Shown in pieces: positions 25,635-36,920 of a stretch of DNA of 64,000 bases. Location: the NCBI GenBank assembly GCA_003991915.1, contig RQTK01000002.1, forward strand, positions 478,455-542,454. Direction: 5' to 3'. The notes below the pieces were generated by a model, which searched no databases, was not told the DNA's origin, and saw only the letters and a list, made by a program, of their open reading frames with translations. This stretch comes from Elysia chlorotica. Lineage: Eukaryota; Mollusca; Gastropoda; Plakobranchidae. Both the position numbers and the translations under genes were made by a program. The stretch's first letter is position 1; each line of letters starts with the position of its first letter.

Positions 25635-25740
25635 GATACCTGCACAGCCAGTTAAGAAGAAAACGTGTCGCTCAGTTGGGCTCAAACCTGCCATATTCCG
25701 AAAAAGGCACCCGCTCTATCATTGAACCAGAGTGCCTCCT
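25635..25740 (-). mobile_element. tRNA-like SINE head, minus strand
   Basis: On the minus strand, 'ggttcaatgatagagcgggt' resembles an A box and 'gcaggtttgagccc' a B box, in the usual spacing. It has the same head layout as 57450-57722; little of the body follows. Confidence 0.6.
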
Positions 25741-26232
25741 TTTATTACCATGAATAAAATATTATATAGTGTTTTAGACCATTGTTAATATTTTTCTACC
25801 AAAGCATTATTCTTCATCATTTTCACTTATGGAATATATTGACTGTTGAAATTATAGGTCCCACTTTATAGGCTTATCGTAAGTATTCATCAATATAAAA
25901 AAAAACAACTGTTGAGCCCCACGGTATAATAAGTCTAATACCTTGAGGTTTGTGGATTTCATGGGATGTAGTTTTTTTACACGTTAATATAAATAAACTT
26001 TAAAGTATACCGCATCTTAGTGTTAAACTGACACAGAAAGGTAAAATATATTAGTGCATTACAGGTTAAGTGAATTTTTCAGAGCCAGTATTTCTATTAG
26101 AGACAATTTTGTTGGTGTTTTAAATTGTACATTTCACAGGAGATAAAAAGCTACATTAAACGATATCATAGTATGAATATAAAGCTAACACGCTCTATTC
26201 CCTCCTTCCCCCATCCAATTTTCTTTCCGCAG

Positions 26233-26415
26233 GCTCAGCGCAACGTTTTCTTTGCTTATTATATGATTTTGATGAAACGGGAGAAAACTTATTTGAGCAT
26301 TGTGTACAGAAATCCCCCTAACAACTGAGATGTGCATTCCACCAGCTTGCAACCTGTTCTACCAAGAGACCCAACTTCATCCCTCAAGAGATTTCACACA
26401 CACGTAGAGGATCAG
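26233..26415 (+). pseudogene. Exon-like block, array unit 1
   Basis: Preceded by a pyrimidine tract ending 'ttctttccgcag' and followed by 'gttaag', a weakened donor compared with the sister units. Length 183 bp. The frame shared with units 2 and 3 has one internal stop, at the same place in each. The function is unknown; homology to a known family was not recognised. Exon status is inferred from splice-like borders conserved between copies. Confidence 0.45.
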
Positions 26416-27013
26416 GTTAAGATCTTAAACTGTTACTGGTGCAAACATGCCTTAAAATTCCTAGCTTTGGTTGCATTCTAATTTGAAAAAGACTTGCTTG
26501 TTATGCTCTTCATAAATACTTTTATTTTTTTTTTATCTTGCGGCAGTTTAAATAAAGAATAATGTTAAATTACAAAGAACACATTTTATTTTTATTGTTC
26601 AACAAATTTTATAGATGTCATTAGATTTTAATTTTTAATAAGTTTGTTTTACTACTTTCTTAAAAGTAACATATAAAAGATTCAGTAATACAACCCATAT
26701 GAAATATTGAAAATATGTATCTTTTCTCTCTCCACATGCCTTGAACAAGACACTTCATACTAAACGACAACCCTCCTTCAAGATCGGAACAAGTGCTTAT
26801 TTCTTAGTGTTAAACTGACACAGAGATGTCAAATATATATATATGCATTAATTGTTTATTGAATTTTTAAGGCTAGTAGTAATATTTTTGATAAGTCTTT
26901 TGCTGTCTTAAATTGTACATCTCACTGGAGATATAAACGGTACTCCACGGGATACCATAGTATGACTATAAAACTAACGCATTCCAGCCCTCCAATCCAT
27001 TTTTCTTTCTCAG

Positions 27014-27199
27014 GTTCAGCTCAATGTTTTCTTTGCTTATGGTTTTATGATTTTGATGAAACCAGAGAAAAGTTAATTGAGCATTGTGTACAGAAGTCCT
27101 CCTGACAACTGAGATGTGCATTCCACCAGCGTGTAATCTGTTCTACCAAGAGACCCAGCTTCATCCCTCAAGAAAATTCACACAGACGTAGAGGATCAG
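27014..27199 (+). pseudogene. Exon-like block, array unit 2
   Basis: 186 bp after 'tttctttctcag'; the right border reads 'atcag' then 'ggtaag'. One frame reads with a single internal stop and contains the stretch 'WFYDFDETREKLIEHCVQK'. It is highly similar to units 1, 3 and 4. Confidence 0.45.
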
Positions 27200-27786
27200 G
27201 GTAAGATCTTAAAATTTCACCTGTGCAAATATGTTTTAGAATTCCTAGCCTTGTTTGCATTCTAATTTGAAAAAGACTTGCTTATTATGCTCTTCATAAA
27301 AACTTTTTTTTTCTCTTGCGCCAGTTTAAATAAAAAATAATGTTAAATTACTAAGAACACATTTTTTTATTGTTCAACAAATTCTATAGATGTCATTAGA
27401 TTTTATTTTTTAATAAGTTTATGTTTTACTTTCTTAAAAGTAACATAAACAAGATTCAGTAATACAACTCATGTGAAATATTGAAAATATGTATCTTTTC
27501 TCTCTCCACATGCCTTGAACAAGACACTTCATTTTGAACGACAACCCTCCTTCGAGATCGGAACAAGTGCTTATTTCTAAGTGTTAAACTGACACAGAGA
27601 TGTCAAATATATAAATAGGCATTAAATGTTTATTGAATTTTTAAGCTAGTAGTAATATTTTAGATAAGTCTTTTGCTGTCTTAAATTGTACATCTCACTG
27701 GAGATATAAACGGTACTCCACTGGATACCATAGTATGACTATAAAACTAACGCATTCCAGCCCTCCAATCCATTTTTCTTTCTCAG

Positions 27787-27972
27787 GTTCAGCTCAATGT
27801 TTTCTTTGCTTATGGTTCTATGATTTTGATGAAACCAGAGAAAAGTTAATTGAGCATTGTGTACAGAAGTCCTCCTGACAACTGAGATGTGCATTCCACC
27901 AGCGTGTAATCTGTTCTACCAAGAGACCCAGCTTCATCCCTCAAGAGAATTCACACAGACGTAGAGGATCAG
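27787..27972 (+). pseudogene. Exon-like block, array unit 3
   Basis: 186 bp between 'tttctttctcag' and the donor 'gtaagatc'. It shares the single internal stop of unit 2 in the same frame. A second acceptor-like site with matching phase lies 0.9 kb downstream, at 28904, in this unit only. Confidence 0.45.
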
Positions 27973-28194
27973 GTAAGATCTTAGCATATCACAGATGCAA
28001 ACATGATTTATAATTCCTAGCTTTGGTTCCATTTTCTTTGCAAAAGCCTTACATTTTGTGCTCTTTATAAAAACTTTTTTGTATTCTGCGGCATTTTAAA
28101 TAAATAATTACAAGGATTACCTGTTATATTATTTCCCTTTGCACTATAATCATCTCCTTGTATTACAGCCTTTAATCACACTTCTTCTTGCACA

Positions 28195-28795
28195 AATTTT
28201 GAATAGCTAACAACCTAGGAGAATGGTTTATTATATGGATTCGAATACTATACGACCGTCGCACAAGTCAAGCAATATTTAATCAAGAACTGACAGGGGA
28301 AATAGAACTAACCAGATAGGTGTGGCAAGGGTGCAGCCTGTTACCTTCTTCTATACACCTTAGTTTTAAAGTCACTCCTGGAAAGCATTAGACAAGACCC
28401 AAAGATCACCAGAATAACCCTACCAGGAGAAAAAGGTGAAAAAATAAACGCCTTTGCAGACGACACTATGATACTACCAACGAACGACATATCAATATCC
28501 AACATTAATAAATTTGAAGAATTTGGAGAGACAGCCGTTTCTTCCTATGAGACCTGACTTCCAAACGGCTTTGTATTCCACCTCAGCGCAGCTACAGAGT
28601 ACTGCTGCCTTTTTCTTCATGGCCTTTGGCAAAAGAGACCACTGGACGAAACAACAAGAATTCGGAAAAGCAAGCGGAACCATAATAAACATACAAAAAA
28701 CGTGCATCATGAATATAGGACCCAAGACAGGTAGAGCCAATCTTTCTTTAAAAATTAATGCCCAGGAAGAGATAAAGATCTAGGGATTAATTTTT
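28195..28795 (+). pseudogene. Tx1/L1-like LINE reverse transcriptase fragment (unit 3)
   Basis: Broken plus-strand frames give 'WIRILYDRRTSQAIFNQEL', a segment before RT block 4, then 'KINAFADDTMILPTND' (about 28442-28489) with the catalytic A-D-D, and 'ASGTIINIQKTCIMNIG' (about 28669-28719), the downstream RT block. Stops and frame changes separate them. It ends abruptly at about 28795, where array-unit sequence resumes. It is the sister of 29650-30975. Confidence 0.8.
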
Positions 28796-28904
28796 TAAAT
28801 AAGTTTTTTGTATGTACTACTTCCCTAAAAGTAACTCAAAATTTATTCAGTAACAGAACCCATAAGAAATAATGAAAGTACATTCATCCCTTCTCTCTCC
28901 ACAG

Positions 28905-28966
28905 CCTTGAACAAGACAGTTCAAACCGAACGACAACCCGCCGTCGACATGGGAACAAGTGCTTAA
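28905..28966 (+). other. Possible second exon of the array unit (unit 3)
   Basis: Follows 'cttctctctccacag', a good acceptor. Joined in phase to the first block's end (phase 1), it reads 20 codons and stops (TAA at 28964-28966). In units 1 and 2 the equivalent position reads 'ccacat', so the AG is lost; in unit 4 (about 32262) it is 'ggccag'. Whether it is ever spliced is unknown. Confidence 0.3.
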
Positions 28967-29164
28967 TTCTTAGTGTTAATCGGTCATAGAGATGTTAAAT
29001 ATATGTATGCATTACATGTTTATTGAATTTTTAATGCTAGTAGTTTTATTTTAGATAAATTTTTTGCTTTCTTAAATTGTACATCTCACTGGAGATATAA
29101 ACGGTACTCCACGGGATACCATAGTATGACTTTAAAACTAACTCACTCCAATTTTCTTTCTCAG

Positions 29165-29350
29165 GTTCAGCTCAATGTTTTCTTTGCTTATGATTCTATG
29201 AATTTGATGAAACCAGAGAAAACGTTATTGAGCATTGTGTACAGAAATCCCCCTGACAACTGAGATGTGCATTCCACCAGCGTGTAATCTGTTCTACTAA
29301 GAGACCCAACTTCATCCCTCAAGAGAAATCACACAGACGTAGAGGATCAG
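29165..29350 (+). pseudogene. Exon-like block, array unit 4
   Basis: 186 bp between an acceptor-like 'tttctttctcag' and a strong donor 'gtaaggtc'. An extra stop lies early in the frame shared by the sisters ('ttatga'). Borders are better preserved than the reading frame, which fits a non-coding or UTR exon, or decay. Confidence 0.4.
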
Positions 29351-29649
29351 GTAAGGTCTTAATATGTTACAGGTGCAAACATGTTTTAAAATTTCTAGCT
29401 CTGGTTGCATTTAGCTCTGGAAAAGTCTTAAATTATTTCTCTCATAAAAACGTTTTTGAATTTTGCGGCAGTTTAAATAAATTAGGAAATATATATAATT
29501 ACAAGGAACACCTTTTATATTTATTGTTCAACAAACTCATATGAAAATGAAAGTTTTTTGTAGCGTTAATAGTTCACAGTGTGTTTATTTCCCTCTGTAC
29601 TATAATCCCTTGTATTACAGCCTTTAGTAAGGTATTACACTTCTTCTTG

Positions 29650-30975
29650 CGCAAAATTTGAACAGCTAACAACCTAGGGGAATGGTTTATAAAATGGATA
29701 TGAATACTATACGACCGTCGCACTAGTCAAGCAATAGTTAATAAAGAACTGACAGGGGAAATAGAACTAACCAGATAGGTGAGGCAAGGGTGTGCCTTTT
29801 TCTGCTTCTATACACCTTAGTTTTAAAGCGACTCCTGGAAAGCATTAGACAAGACCCAACGATCACCAGAATAACGCTACCAGAAGGGAACGTGAAAAAA
29901 TAAACGCCTTTGCAGACGACACTGTGCTACTACCAACGAACGACATATCAATATCCAACATTAACAAATTTGAAGAATTTGGAGAGACAGCAATTTCTTC
30001 CTACGAGGTCTGGCCTCCAAACGGCCTTGTATTCCACCTCAGCGCAGCTACAGATAACTGCTGCCTTTTTCTTCATGGCATTAGGCAAAAGAGATCTCTT
30101 GACGAAACAACAAGAATTTGGAAATGCAAGCGGAACCAAAATAAACATACAACAAATGTGCACCATGAATATAGGACACAGGATAGGTAAAGCCAATCCA
30201 CCTTTAGAAATTAATGCCCAGGAAGAGATAAAGGTCTAGGGATTAACCTTTACCAATGGATTTGAAACACCATCAAAGGAAGTAACTAATCAGGAAATGC
30301 TTAAACATATTGAGCTACGCCAACAAGCATACCACGATATACGGGAGAGCCCGCATCATCAACGCCAAGATTCTACCACAGTTTCCCTACCAAGTCAACA
30401 TATTCACAACACCAAAAAAGTTCTACAGAAAAATCAACAAATTAATACTCCCTTTTTCTAAAAAATGTTTAGAGCCATAGGCGTTAGGGACCTAGCCAAG
30501 GATTACAAGACGGGAGGCATTAAACTGCATATGCTAGAAACCAATGTTAAAGCCACGAGGCTGAAGTTCATCACTGAAGCCATCAAGAATATAAATTTCT
30601 TCTAGTGGAACACTTCAAGCCTCAACCTATTAGGTTCAAACGACTAAGCAACAGTATACCTCACTCATTTCAAAATACAAACAACGCCTTCCACCAAGAG
30701 ATAAGAAGCGTAATCAAGTGGGAGATTCGAACCCATACCCAAAAATATTGCCTCAACCAGACTGACCTCCGTATGAAAGAAAGAAACATATGAACCTATA
30801 CACAATAGTAGATGTAGAACCAGCGTTCCAGGCACTGTACAGCACCCAAGTTGAGAATAGAGTAGAAGAAATCCTACAATATTACGCCAATCGTACCAAA
30901 TAAACAGTGCCCCATCTGCAAAGAAACATTAAAGAAATGCGATTTTTGGAAATTGTACAAAATGGGCAGGAGCCA
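29650..30975 (+). pseudogene. Tx1/L1-like LINE fragment, longer sister copy (unit 4)
   Basis: Its first ~600 bp match 28195-28795, including the A-D-D block, at high identity. It then continues past the RT into the C-terminal region: 'AIGVRDLAKDYKTGGIKLHM' spans about 30476-30535 and a Cys-containing stretch 'KQCPICKETLKKC' lies near 30903-30942, as in Tx1/L1-group ORF2 tails. Many stops and frameshifts are present. The shared start suggests the LINE was present before the unit duplicated. Confidence 0.8.
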
Positions 30976-31129
30976 GACAGCATATCCATCAAAAGTCATG
31001 GCACTTACAAACCATAACAGATTTTACCTCAACAAGATTATATTAACTAAGACGGAGAGATGGTGTGTAAGATTAACCAAGAAAAGTCATCAACAACATT
31101 TTTCACACTTTCTGGAAAGCAAGCAGGTA

Positions 31130-32169
31130 CACTGAAAATGGGAAATACACCGCTAAAGACAGATGACCAACCTACATACCTAGGGGTAACTTTTGATAAA
31201 AAAAACTAACATGGAAAAAATCAATTTAAAACAGCTGAAACAAAAGCTAGAAGAAAGTTAGCAATAATGAGAAAACTTTGTGGAACAGACTGGATAGCCA
31301 ATGAAAGAATCCTTAAAAACATATACGTCCAAGGTGTTAGACCACACATGGAATATGCATTCTTAGCATGGTCATCTGCATCCAATACTAGACTGCAAAC
31401 CTTAGATAGAGTTCAGAATCAAGCCCTGCGCATAATTACAGGAGGGATGAGATCAACACCTATACAGCGAATGGAAAAAATTACTGGAATTCAACCACTG
31501 AAAGAAAGAAGAGACACCAAAATCATCCAACAAGCTCAAAAATTCCTATGCACCGAAGACTCAGCAATGAAAGGAAGGATGAAGGATTTGGCACGAGGGA
31601 GACTTAAACGTAGCAGATTTGTCTACCAGGCAAAAAGACTACGGAAAGGACTGAAAGACATGCCCTCAAATGTTCTCCCTCTAACATATATTCCAGAGCA
31701 AACACCATGGAAAGAACCAAAGACCCACATAGAAATTAAAAGAACAGTGCCAGGGGTGTACTCCATAAAGGAACAGAGTGATGTAGAGAAGAGAACCGCA
31801 GCCATGGCTACAATAGAAGACCTTTACCCAGTAGAAGCTTGGACGAGGATTTACACAGACGGATCTGCGACAAATGCCATTCAAAACGGAGGCGCTGGAA
31901 TCTACATACAGTATCCAAATGCAGAAAAAGATACCATCAGCATACCAACAGGAATACATTGCAGCAACTATGAAGCTGAAGCTTGTGCCATCATAGAAGC
32001 AGCCACACACCTAGCAGAGAAGACACCTCAAACAAATCAAGTGGTTTTTCTTACAGATGCACTGTCAGTTCTGCAAGCAAGTGAAAATGGGAAGTTGGCA
32101 AAAATGACAACTGCACTTGGACAACTACTAACCGCAATAACCAACCGGGTCCAAATCACTTTTTTTTAA
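31130..32169 (+). pseudogene. Jockey/I-like LINE ORF2 3' part with RNase H domain
   Basis: A 300-codon open frame (31267-32169) is the C-terminal part of a LINE ORF2. The lead-in at 31177-31200 reads 'PTYLGVTFDK' in another frame. Next come 'YVQGVRPHMEYAFLAW', 'LDRVQNQALRIITGGM' and a linker 'ERRDTKII'. An RNase H domain starts near 31848: 'IYTDGSA' (catalytic Asp), 'NYEAEACAII' (Glu) and 'VVFLTDALSVLQ' (Asp). The frame stops before the His/Asp block expected further on, so the domain is truncated at about 32169. There is no endonuclease or RT core, so it is 5' truncated. No full-length element is present. Confidence 0.88.
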
Positions 32170-32565
32170 AAGGCACGCGGGATAGAATATAAAAAAAAAA
32201 ATATTCCTGTATAAGTTTTAACCCAAGATGCAACAGAAAGTATGTTCATCTCTGTTCTCAAGGCCAGCCTTGAACAAGACAGTTATACTGAATGACAACA
32301 TTCCGTCAACATCGGAACAAGTGCTTACTAATTATTTAGAACCTTGAACCATTTTGCTTTGTAGATAAAGATATTGTTTATATTTAATTTATAATTGTTA
32401 AACTGACAGAGAGATGTCAAATATTTGTATGCATTACAAGTTTATCGAACTTTTCAAAGCTAGTATTTCTGTTCGAGACAATTCTTTTGCCGTTTTAAAT
32501 TGTAAATTTCATTGGAGATAAAGATATAAAACACAGGATATCATAGTATGACTATAAAGCTAACT

Positions 32566-34949
32566 ACTTTGATTTATGCTCCCGAGTCCCAGTTTCATTA
32601 TGGTTCAATGCATGTTTGACCCTTAGATAATTTCTATGCTGCTTCACAAAAACCCAATTCATAAATTAACATGAAATGTTTGGCGATGAGATGGAGTGGT
32701 GGGCCAATGGACGTAGAAGCACATTTTAAAAACACATTTTACATAGAATTAATTACCTATGACGTGTATAGTCTTTTTTATCCTTCATATCACCTTACTC
32801 TGTATATCTTTGTAAACATGATAAGACCGTATTATTCATCTTGCATTGTTGTAGCTATTGATGTATCTTCTGATCGAATGTAAAGTAAAATGTGTGGAAT
32901 ATTTAAGTAAATACAACTATAATTTTGCTTCATGATTAAACGTATGTTTAACAAACCTAAATAAGTATTTCATGGTGCTGTATATTTGTTAGTAATGTAA
33001 TTTAATTGTTGCATCCATTAACAATTTATATAATTCTTAGAGAAGTCTTCTTTAAAAGGGCGTTCGTTATTTAGTTTTATTTACTGTTGATTTTTTTTTA
33101 TGATAAAGTGAATACATAAAATAAAAGAAAAATTATTTTTCGTGTAAAAATAGTTAAAAATAAATTAACAACAAAAAATACATATGGAATAATAAGGAAA
33201 TAGAATATAAATTTTAAGTTTATGAATGAGAAAGTCATAGACTTTAGTTATTTCAACACCAGTGGTTTATACTAAATAATGATTGAGCAATTAAGTTCGA
33301 ACCCGCTTCTCTAGGCAATTGAACAATAAACCAAGCGTCATTTTTATAACACTACTACATTCACTAAAAAAGCTGTGTCCTTTTTTCATACAAATTAATA
33401 TCACGAGAGGTCGTAAATATAATGTTGCGATAAGCTTACGCCTTTAAAGTACAAATAAGCGCAAGTTGCAATCGACTGCGACGTTTAACTTACGACCCAA
33501 ATTATTGTAGTATGCAACACTGTTAGAATTTAAATGTTGGTTTAGAGGGTAAAGATAGCTTGTTTCCACCATCAAAAGGTTATTTTAGAAATTACTTACC
33601 AGATATAAAATCTGCGAAATGATTACAATTTGTAAAGAGAAAAAGTTGCAATTTAAAGATGCTAAAGATACAACGCATCTTTTGTTGCAATGTGTACACA
33701 GTCGAGAAAACGTGAAATAAAATTCAACAGACATAGACAAGAACAATATCTTTTGGTTGTTACTTTTTTCAAAAGTTGTTTTAAAGCTCTTGAAGCAAGA
33801 TTCAACGTTCTTTTCGGAAGTAGGAATGACGTTTAAAGAAAACGTGTGTATTGACTACACGTTTTGTTTTCTTTAGAAATGGTCTCACTCTAGAAGGATA
33901 GTTTTGTTTTTATGTAGAAAATATTTGCAAATGTCGAAGAATATTTTTAAGTATAAAACTAATTAAACCTCCAAAAAAATTTCTATTGATTTATATATTT
34001 AAAAAAAGATATTGTAAGTGTGGAAACTTCATAAAATATGAGTAATAATATAAAAAAATACAGATAACGAAAAAGTAATAATACTCAATTTATTTCTATA
34101 ACGCTCTACCACAAACATACTTGAGCCCAGATCTATATTTTTAGTTTGTAGAAGTATGAGTCATAAAACAGTTACTAGATTTTTAAAAAATGCCTGTTTT
34201 ATATATTATATATGAACTATTTAAGTCGATCAATGACAATCTGGAGTTACGTGTACAAATAATTTAATAAAACACAAACACTGTCCATTAATTTGGAAAT
34301 ACATGTACAAAACAACCATGTTTTGTATTAAAGTCTATAAATTAGGTTTTTAAACGCCTAGTTGCAACCAAGTTCATAACATGTAAGAATCTGTTTGTAC
34401 TCGGCATATTACACAGGCTAGTTCAATGTCGTTTAAAAAGGTAAGATCGCCAGGCCTGGCTCCAATCCTTAAAGGTGTTAAGGCCGGTAGACCGGCCAAG
34501 GTCCATGGCCAATGGCGAATTTCTTCATGGAAAATGTCTTCTAGGTTTCACCGATAAGGGGGTATTCTATACTCTGTATGCTATGACGGCTCCTGTTCTA
34601 CGTCATTTATATTTTGGAGCTGATGATGTTCCTCCCATACAGTGGATTACTTTAATGATTTACACTTGACAGGAAAGCTTTGTCGGAGGATGTTTAAAAC
34701 AGTACAAGTTCTCAGGTGGATAGGCGTTAGATACATTTTCAATGTGTTGTCGGTGGGTAGTTATCCTGAGAGTGCCTGTATGGCGCAGTATCAGAGCTGA
34801 AACCCTTTACCCCCTTCGTATTTTCTGGATGAATTCCCTTTATTCGCAATTGTTTCCAGTATTGAATATAGAGGACTCTCATGATGTACTGGATATGATT
34901 GAGCTTTATTAAACTCTCCTACTGTGCCTTTCTATGTATTATGTAATAC
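32566..34949. other. AT-rich stretch, no gene seen
   Basis: 33000-34430 is very A/T-rich with no frame of interest. 34440-34930 is more balanced and includes a 64-codon plus-strand frame (34475-34669) with no recognisable domain. A possible SINE B-box remnant ('gttcgaaccc') lies near 33295. Confidence 0.45.
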
Positions 34950-35116
<167 letters not shown>

Positions 35117-35143
35117 ACTATATATATAAATAGTGTGTTTTGT

Positions 35144-35167
35144 GTTGTTGTTGTTGTTGTTGTTGTT
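35144..35167. repeat. (TTG)n microsatellite
   Basis: About eight TTG units shortly after the TATC tract. 35168-35840 then holds no recognised gene. Confidence 0.95.
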
Positions 35168-35840
35168 CTTTCAATAGACATTGTATTGAGATTACATGCC
35201 ATCATGCAACCCATCAGTTAAAAAACAAAACAAAACGAAACAAAAACTGGCGGTCAGGTGGAAAGCTGTGTCGACAAATGCCGCAATGGTCGGCTACAGC
35301 GAGGTGAGACCATCGGATGCTGATTACTTCGGGGCCCTCTTTGGTGCTGGCTCTCCCTGGAGGTGATCAACAAACATGTTTGTAGCCCTGTATTTGGTCC
35401 TCTTAGACTTCGGTACCTACGTCAGTATATGGAAAGAATGAATTGACTTGAATTTTATTCGAAAAGGCCTTTAATCCGTATATCAATAAGTTAAACACAA
35501 AATCAAAGAGGTACTTCCAGACAACAACTAATTATTTTCGTATGTGGAAAAAGGTTAAAACTGATAAGCAGCGCCGTCAAATAATAATTTACAAGAAACA
35601 AAAGTGCGTAGTGTAACTAATGAAAACAGTATTGCAAAGAAAATCGAAACCCTTAAGATAAAGGAATACGGCATTTACAGTACATCGAGAAAAACACATC
35701 ATTGACAGTAGCACTCCACTAAAAACATTAAGAGGACGTGATTTTATCAGGGCATGGATGTTGTGAGATATCGTCATAAGGGGCGACTCTGACAGGTAAA
35801 AGGTAGAAGTTACTTTTGGGACCCGTCCACAATAAAGCCT

Positions 35841-36385
35841 TGCTGCTGGCGTTGTAACTTAACCTTTTTAGGACGCTCTACCTAAAATAATCTTACCCTG
35901 AGAGGTCATATGTCCCAGTTATGTACTCTTAGCTATTGCTCGATTCTTTGTGGGCGAACCATTTTAATGTGACATGGCATAAAATTGTGATTTTCGGAGC
36001 GGACTGCAGCGTCGAGAAAAGGTTAAGTAACAAACTCACCTTGCCGCTGGCATTGGACATTAACCTTTAACAGGACGCGCTACCTAAAAATGTAAAATAC
36101 TATTATTCTCGATGGGTTAACCATTTGAATATGGCATGGTATAAAATTGTGATTTTCGGAGCGGACTACAGCGTCGAGAAAAGGTTAAGTAACAAACTCA
36201 CCTTGCCGCTGGCATTGGACATTAACCTTTTACAGGACGCGCTACCTAAAATACTATTATTCTCTATGGGTTAACCATTTGAATATGGCATGGTATAAAA
36301 TTGTGATTTTCCGAGCGGACTACAGCGTCGAGAAAAGGTTAAGAACCAAGCTCACTTTGACACTGGCGTTGAACGTTAATTACGA
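35841..36385. repeat. Tandem repeat, 154-204 bp units, with SINE-tail-like core
   Basis: Three units (about 35841-36040, 36041-36202, 36203-36356) plus a partial fourth. Each begins 'ttgccgctggcattggacat' or a variant, then 'taaccttt', 'aggacgcgctacctaaaat', 'ggcataaaattgtgattttc' and 'cagcgtcgagaaaaggttaa'. The start resembles the distal SINE body ('gtgctgatgttggacattaa' in the copy at 51621), and 'gggacccgtccacaataaag' just upstream (about 35819) resembles the preceding SINE block. The array therefore probably grew from a SINE tail. On the minus strand each unit junction forms a donor-like 'caaggtgagt'. Confidence 0.85.
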
Positions 36386-36416
36386 AACCAACTGAGTCGA
36401 ACATTATTTTACTGAC

Positions 36417-36635
36417 CTTGCCGCTGATCTGCTGGTAGTTGAGGTTCCGGCACGGCGCCAGGCGCCCCTGTGTGGGCTCTATGAAGCATCGTCCTAACCT
36501 GACGCCGATCATCCCACTGATGCTGGCCCGCCAGTCTGCAAGGCGAGCTGCTGGGATCTCCCCGCCTCTGGCCCATGATATCGCGGTAAAATCTTTCGAT
36601 CTTTGCGGCTTGACGGCGTAGTCGGACGTCGATTC
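36417..36635 (-). CDS. Isolated candidate coding exon, unknown gene
   Basis: A 219 bp GC-rich island in AT-rich surroundings, bounded on the minus strand by 'ttgtcag' (acceptor) and 'ggcaag' followed by 'gtcagt' (donor). The phase-0 frame is open for exactly 73 codons with strong G/C at third positions, unlike the flanks. It starts E-S-T-S-D-Y and contains 'RLADWRASISGMIGVRLGRC' and 'RLAPCRNLNYQQISGK'. I do not recognise the family. A second frame is also open across the exon, but its third positions are less biased. No partner exons were found nearby, so the gene's other exons would lie far away or outside the window. A gene fragment or relic is possible. Confidence 0.5.
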
Positions 36636-36895
36636 CTGACAATAATTATTCGAATATTTTGGGTGGGACGGCGACATTATTGTAAAGTTTGCTGTCATTA
36701 TGTTATGGGCCTCAATAGGGGTCCTAAGTACAACGTCATGGTAGCTTAAAACTCAGTCCACTACAATGTTGTACTTGCGACCCTAAATCTAAGTTCTCTA
36801 TATGGATTGTAAATTGCAGCATTTTACGTTATGGTCTTCATTTGTCAGGGCCGAGGGTGATCTTACCAAATATTGGGTGGACGTTCGTTTTCTTT

Positions 36896-36920
36896 TATAT
36901 ATATATATATATATATATAT
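36896..36920. repeat. (TA)n microsatellite
   Basis: About 12 TA units. Surrounding sequence 36640-37260 has no recognised gene. Confidence 0.9.

Larger units (their letters stand above)
26018..32565 (+). repeat. Tandem array of about five ~780 bp units, two enlarged by LINEs
   Basis: Unit starts are marked by 'tagtgttaaactgacacag' or close variants at about 26018, 26803, 27577, 28969 and 32394. Spacings are 785 and 774 bp for plain units; units 3 and 4 are longer because LINE sequence sits inside them. The marker in unit 3 is slightly altered and unit 5 ends near 32565. Each full unit has the same order: marker, a 'taaattgtacatttca' segment, a pyrimidine tract ending in an AG, a ~185 bp exon-like block, a GT, a long AT-rich part, then 'ccttgaacaagacag' and 'ggaacaagtgctt'. 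Units 2 and 3 are most alike. The array looks like serial duplication of a piece of a host locus. Confidence 0.9.

Noticed and set aside
27014-27199. Reading the array's Cys-containing exon block as a small secreted peptide gene
   Set aside because: No signal peptide, no conserved cysteine framework between units and an internal stop shared by several copies. The evidence does not support a named peptide family.
34475-34669. 64-codon plus-strand frame in a less AT-rich patch
   Set aside because: No family resemblance, no splice border and no codon bias compared with the real exons at 43-45 kb.
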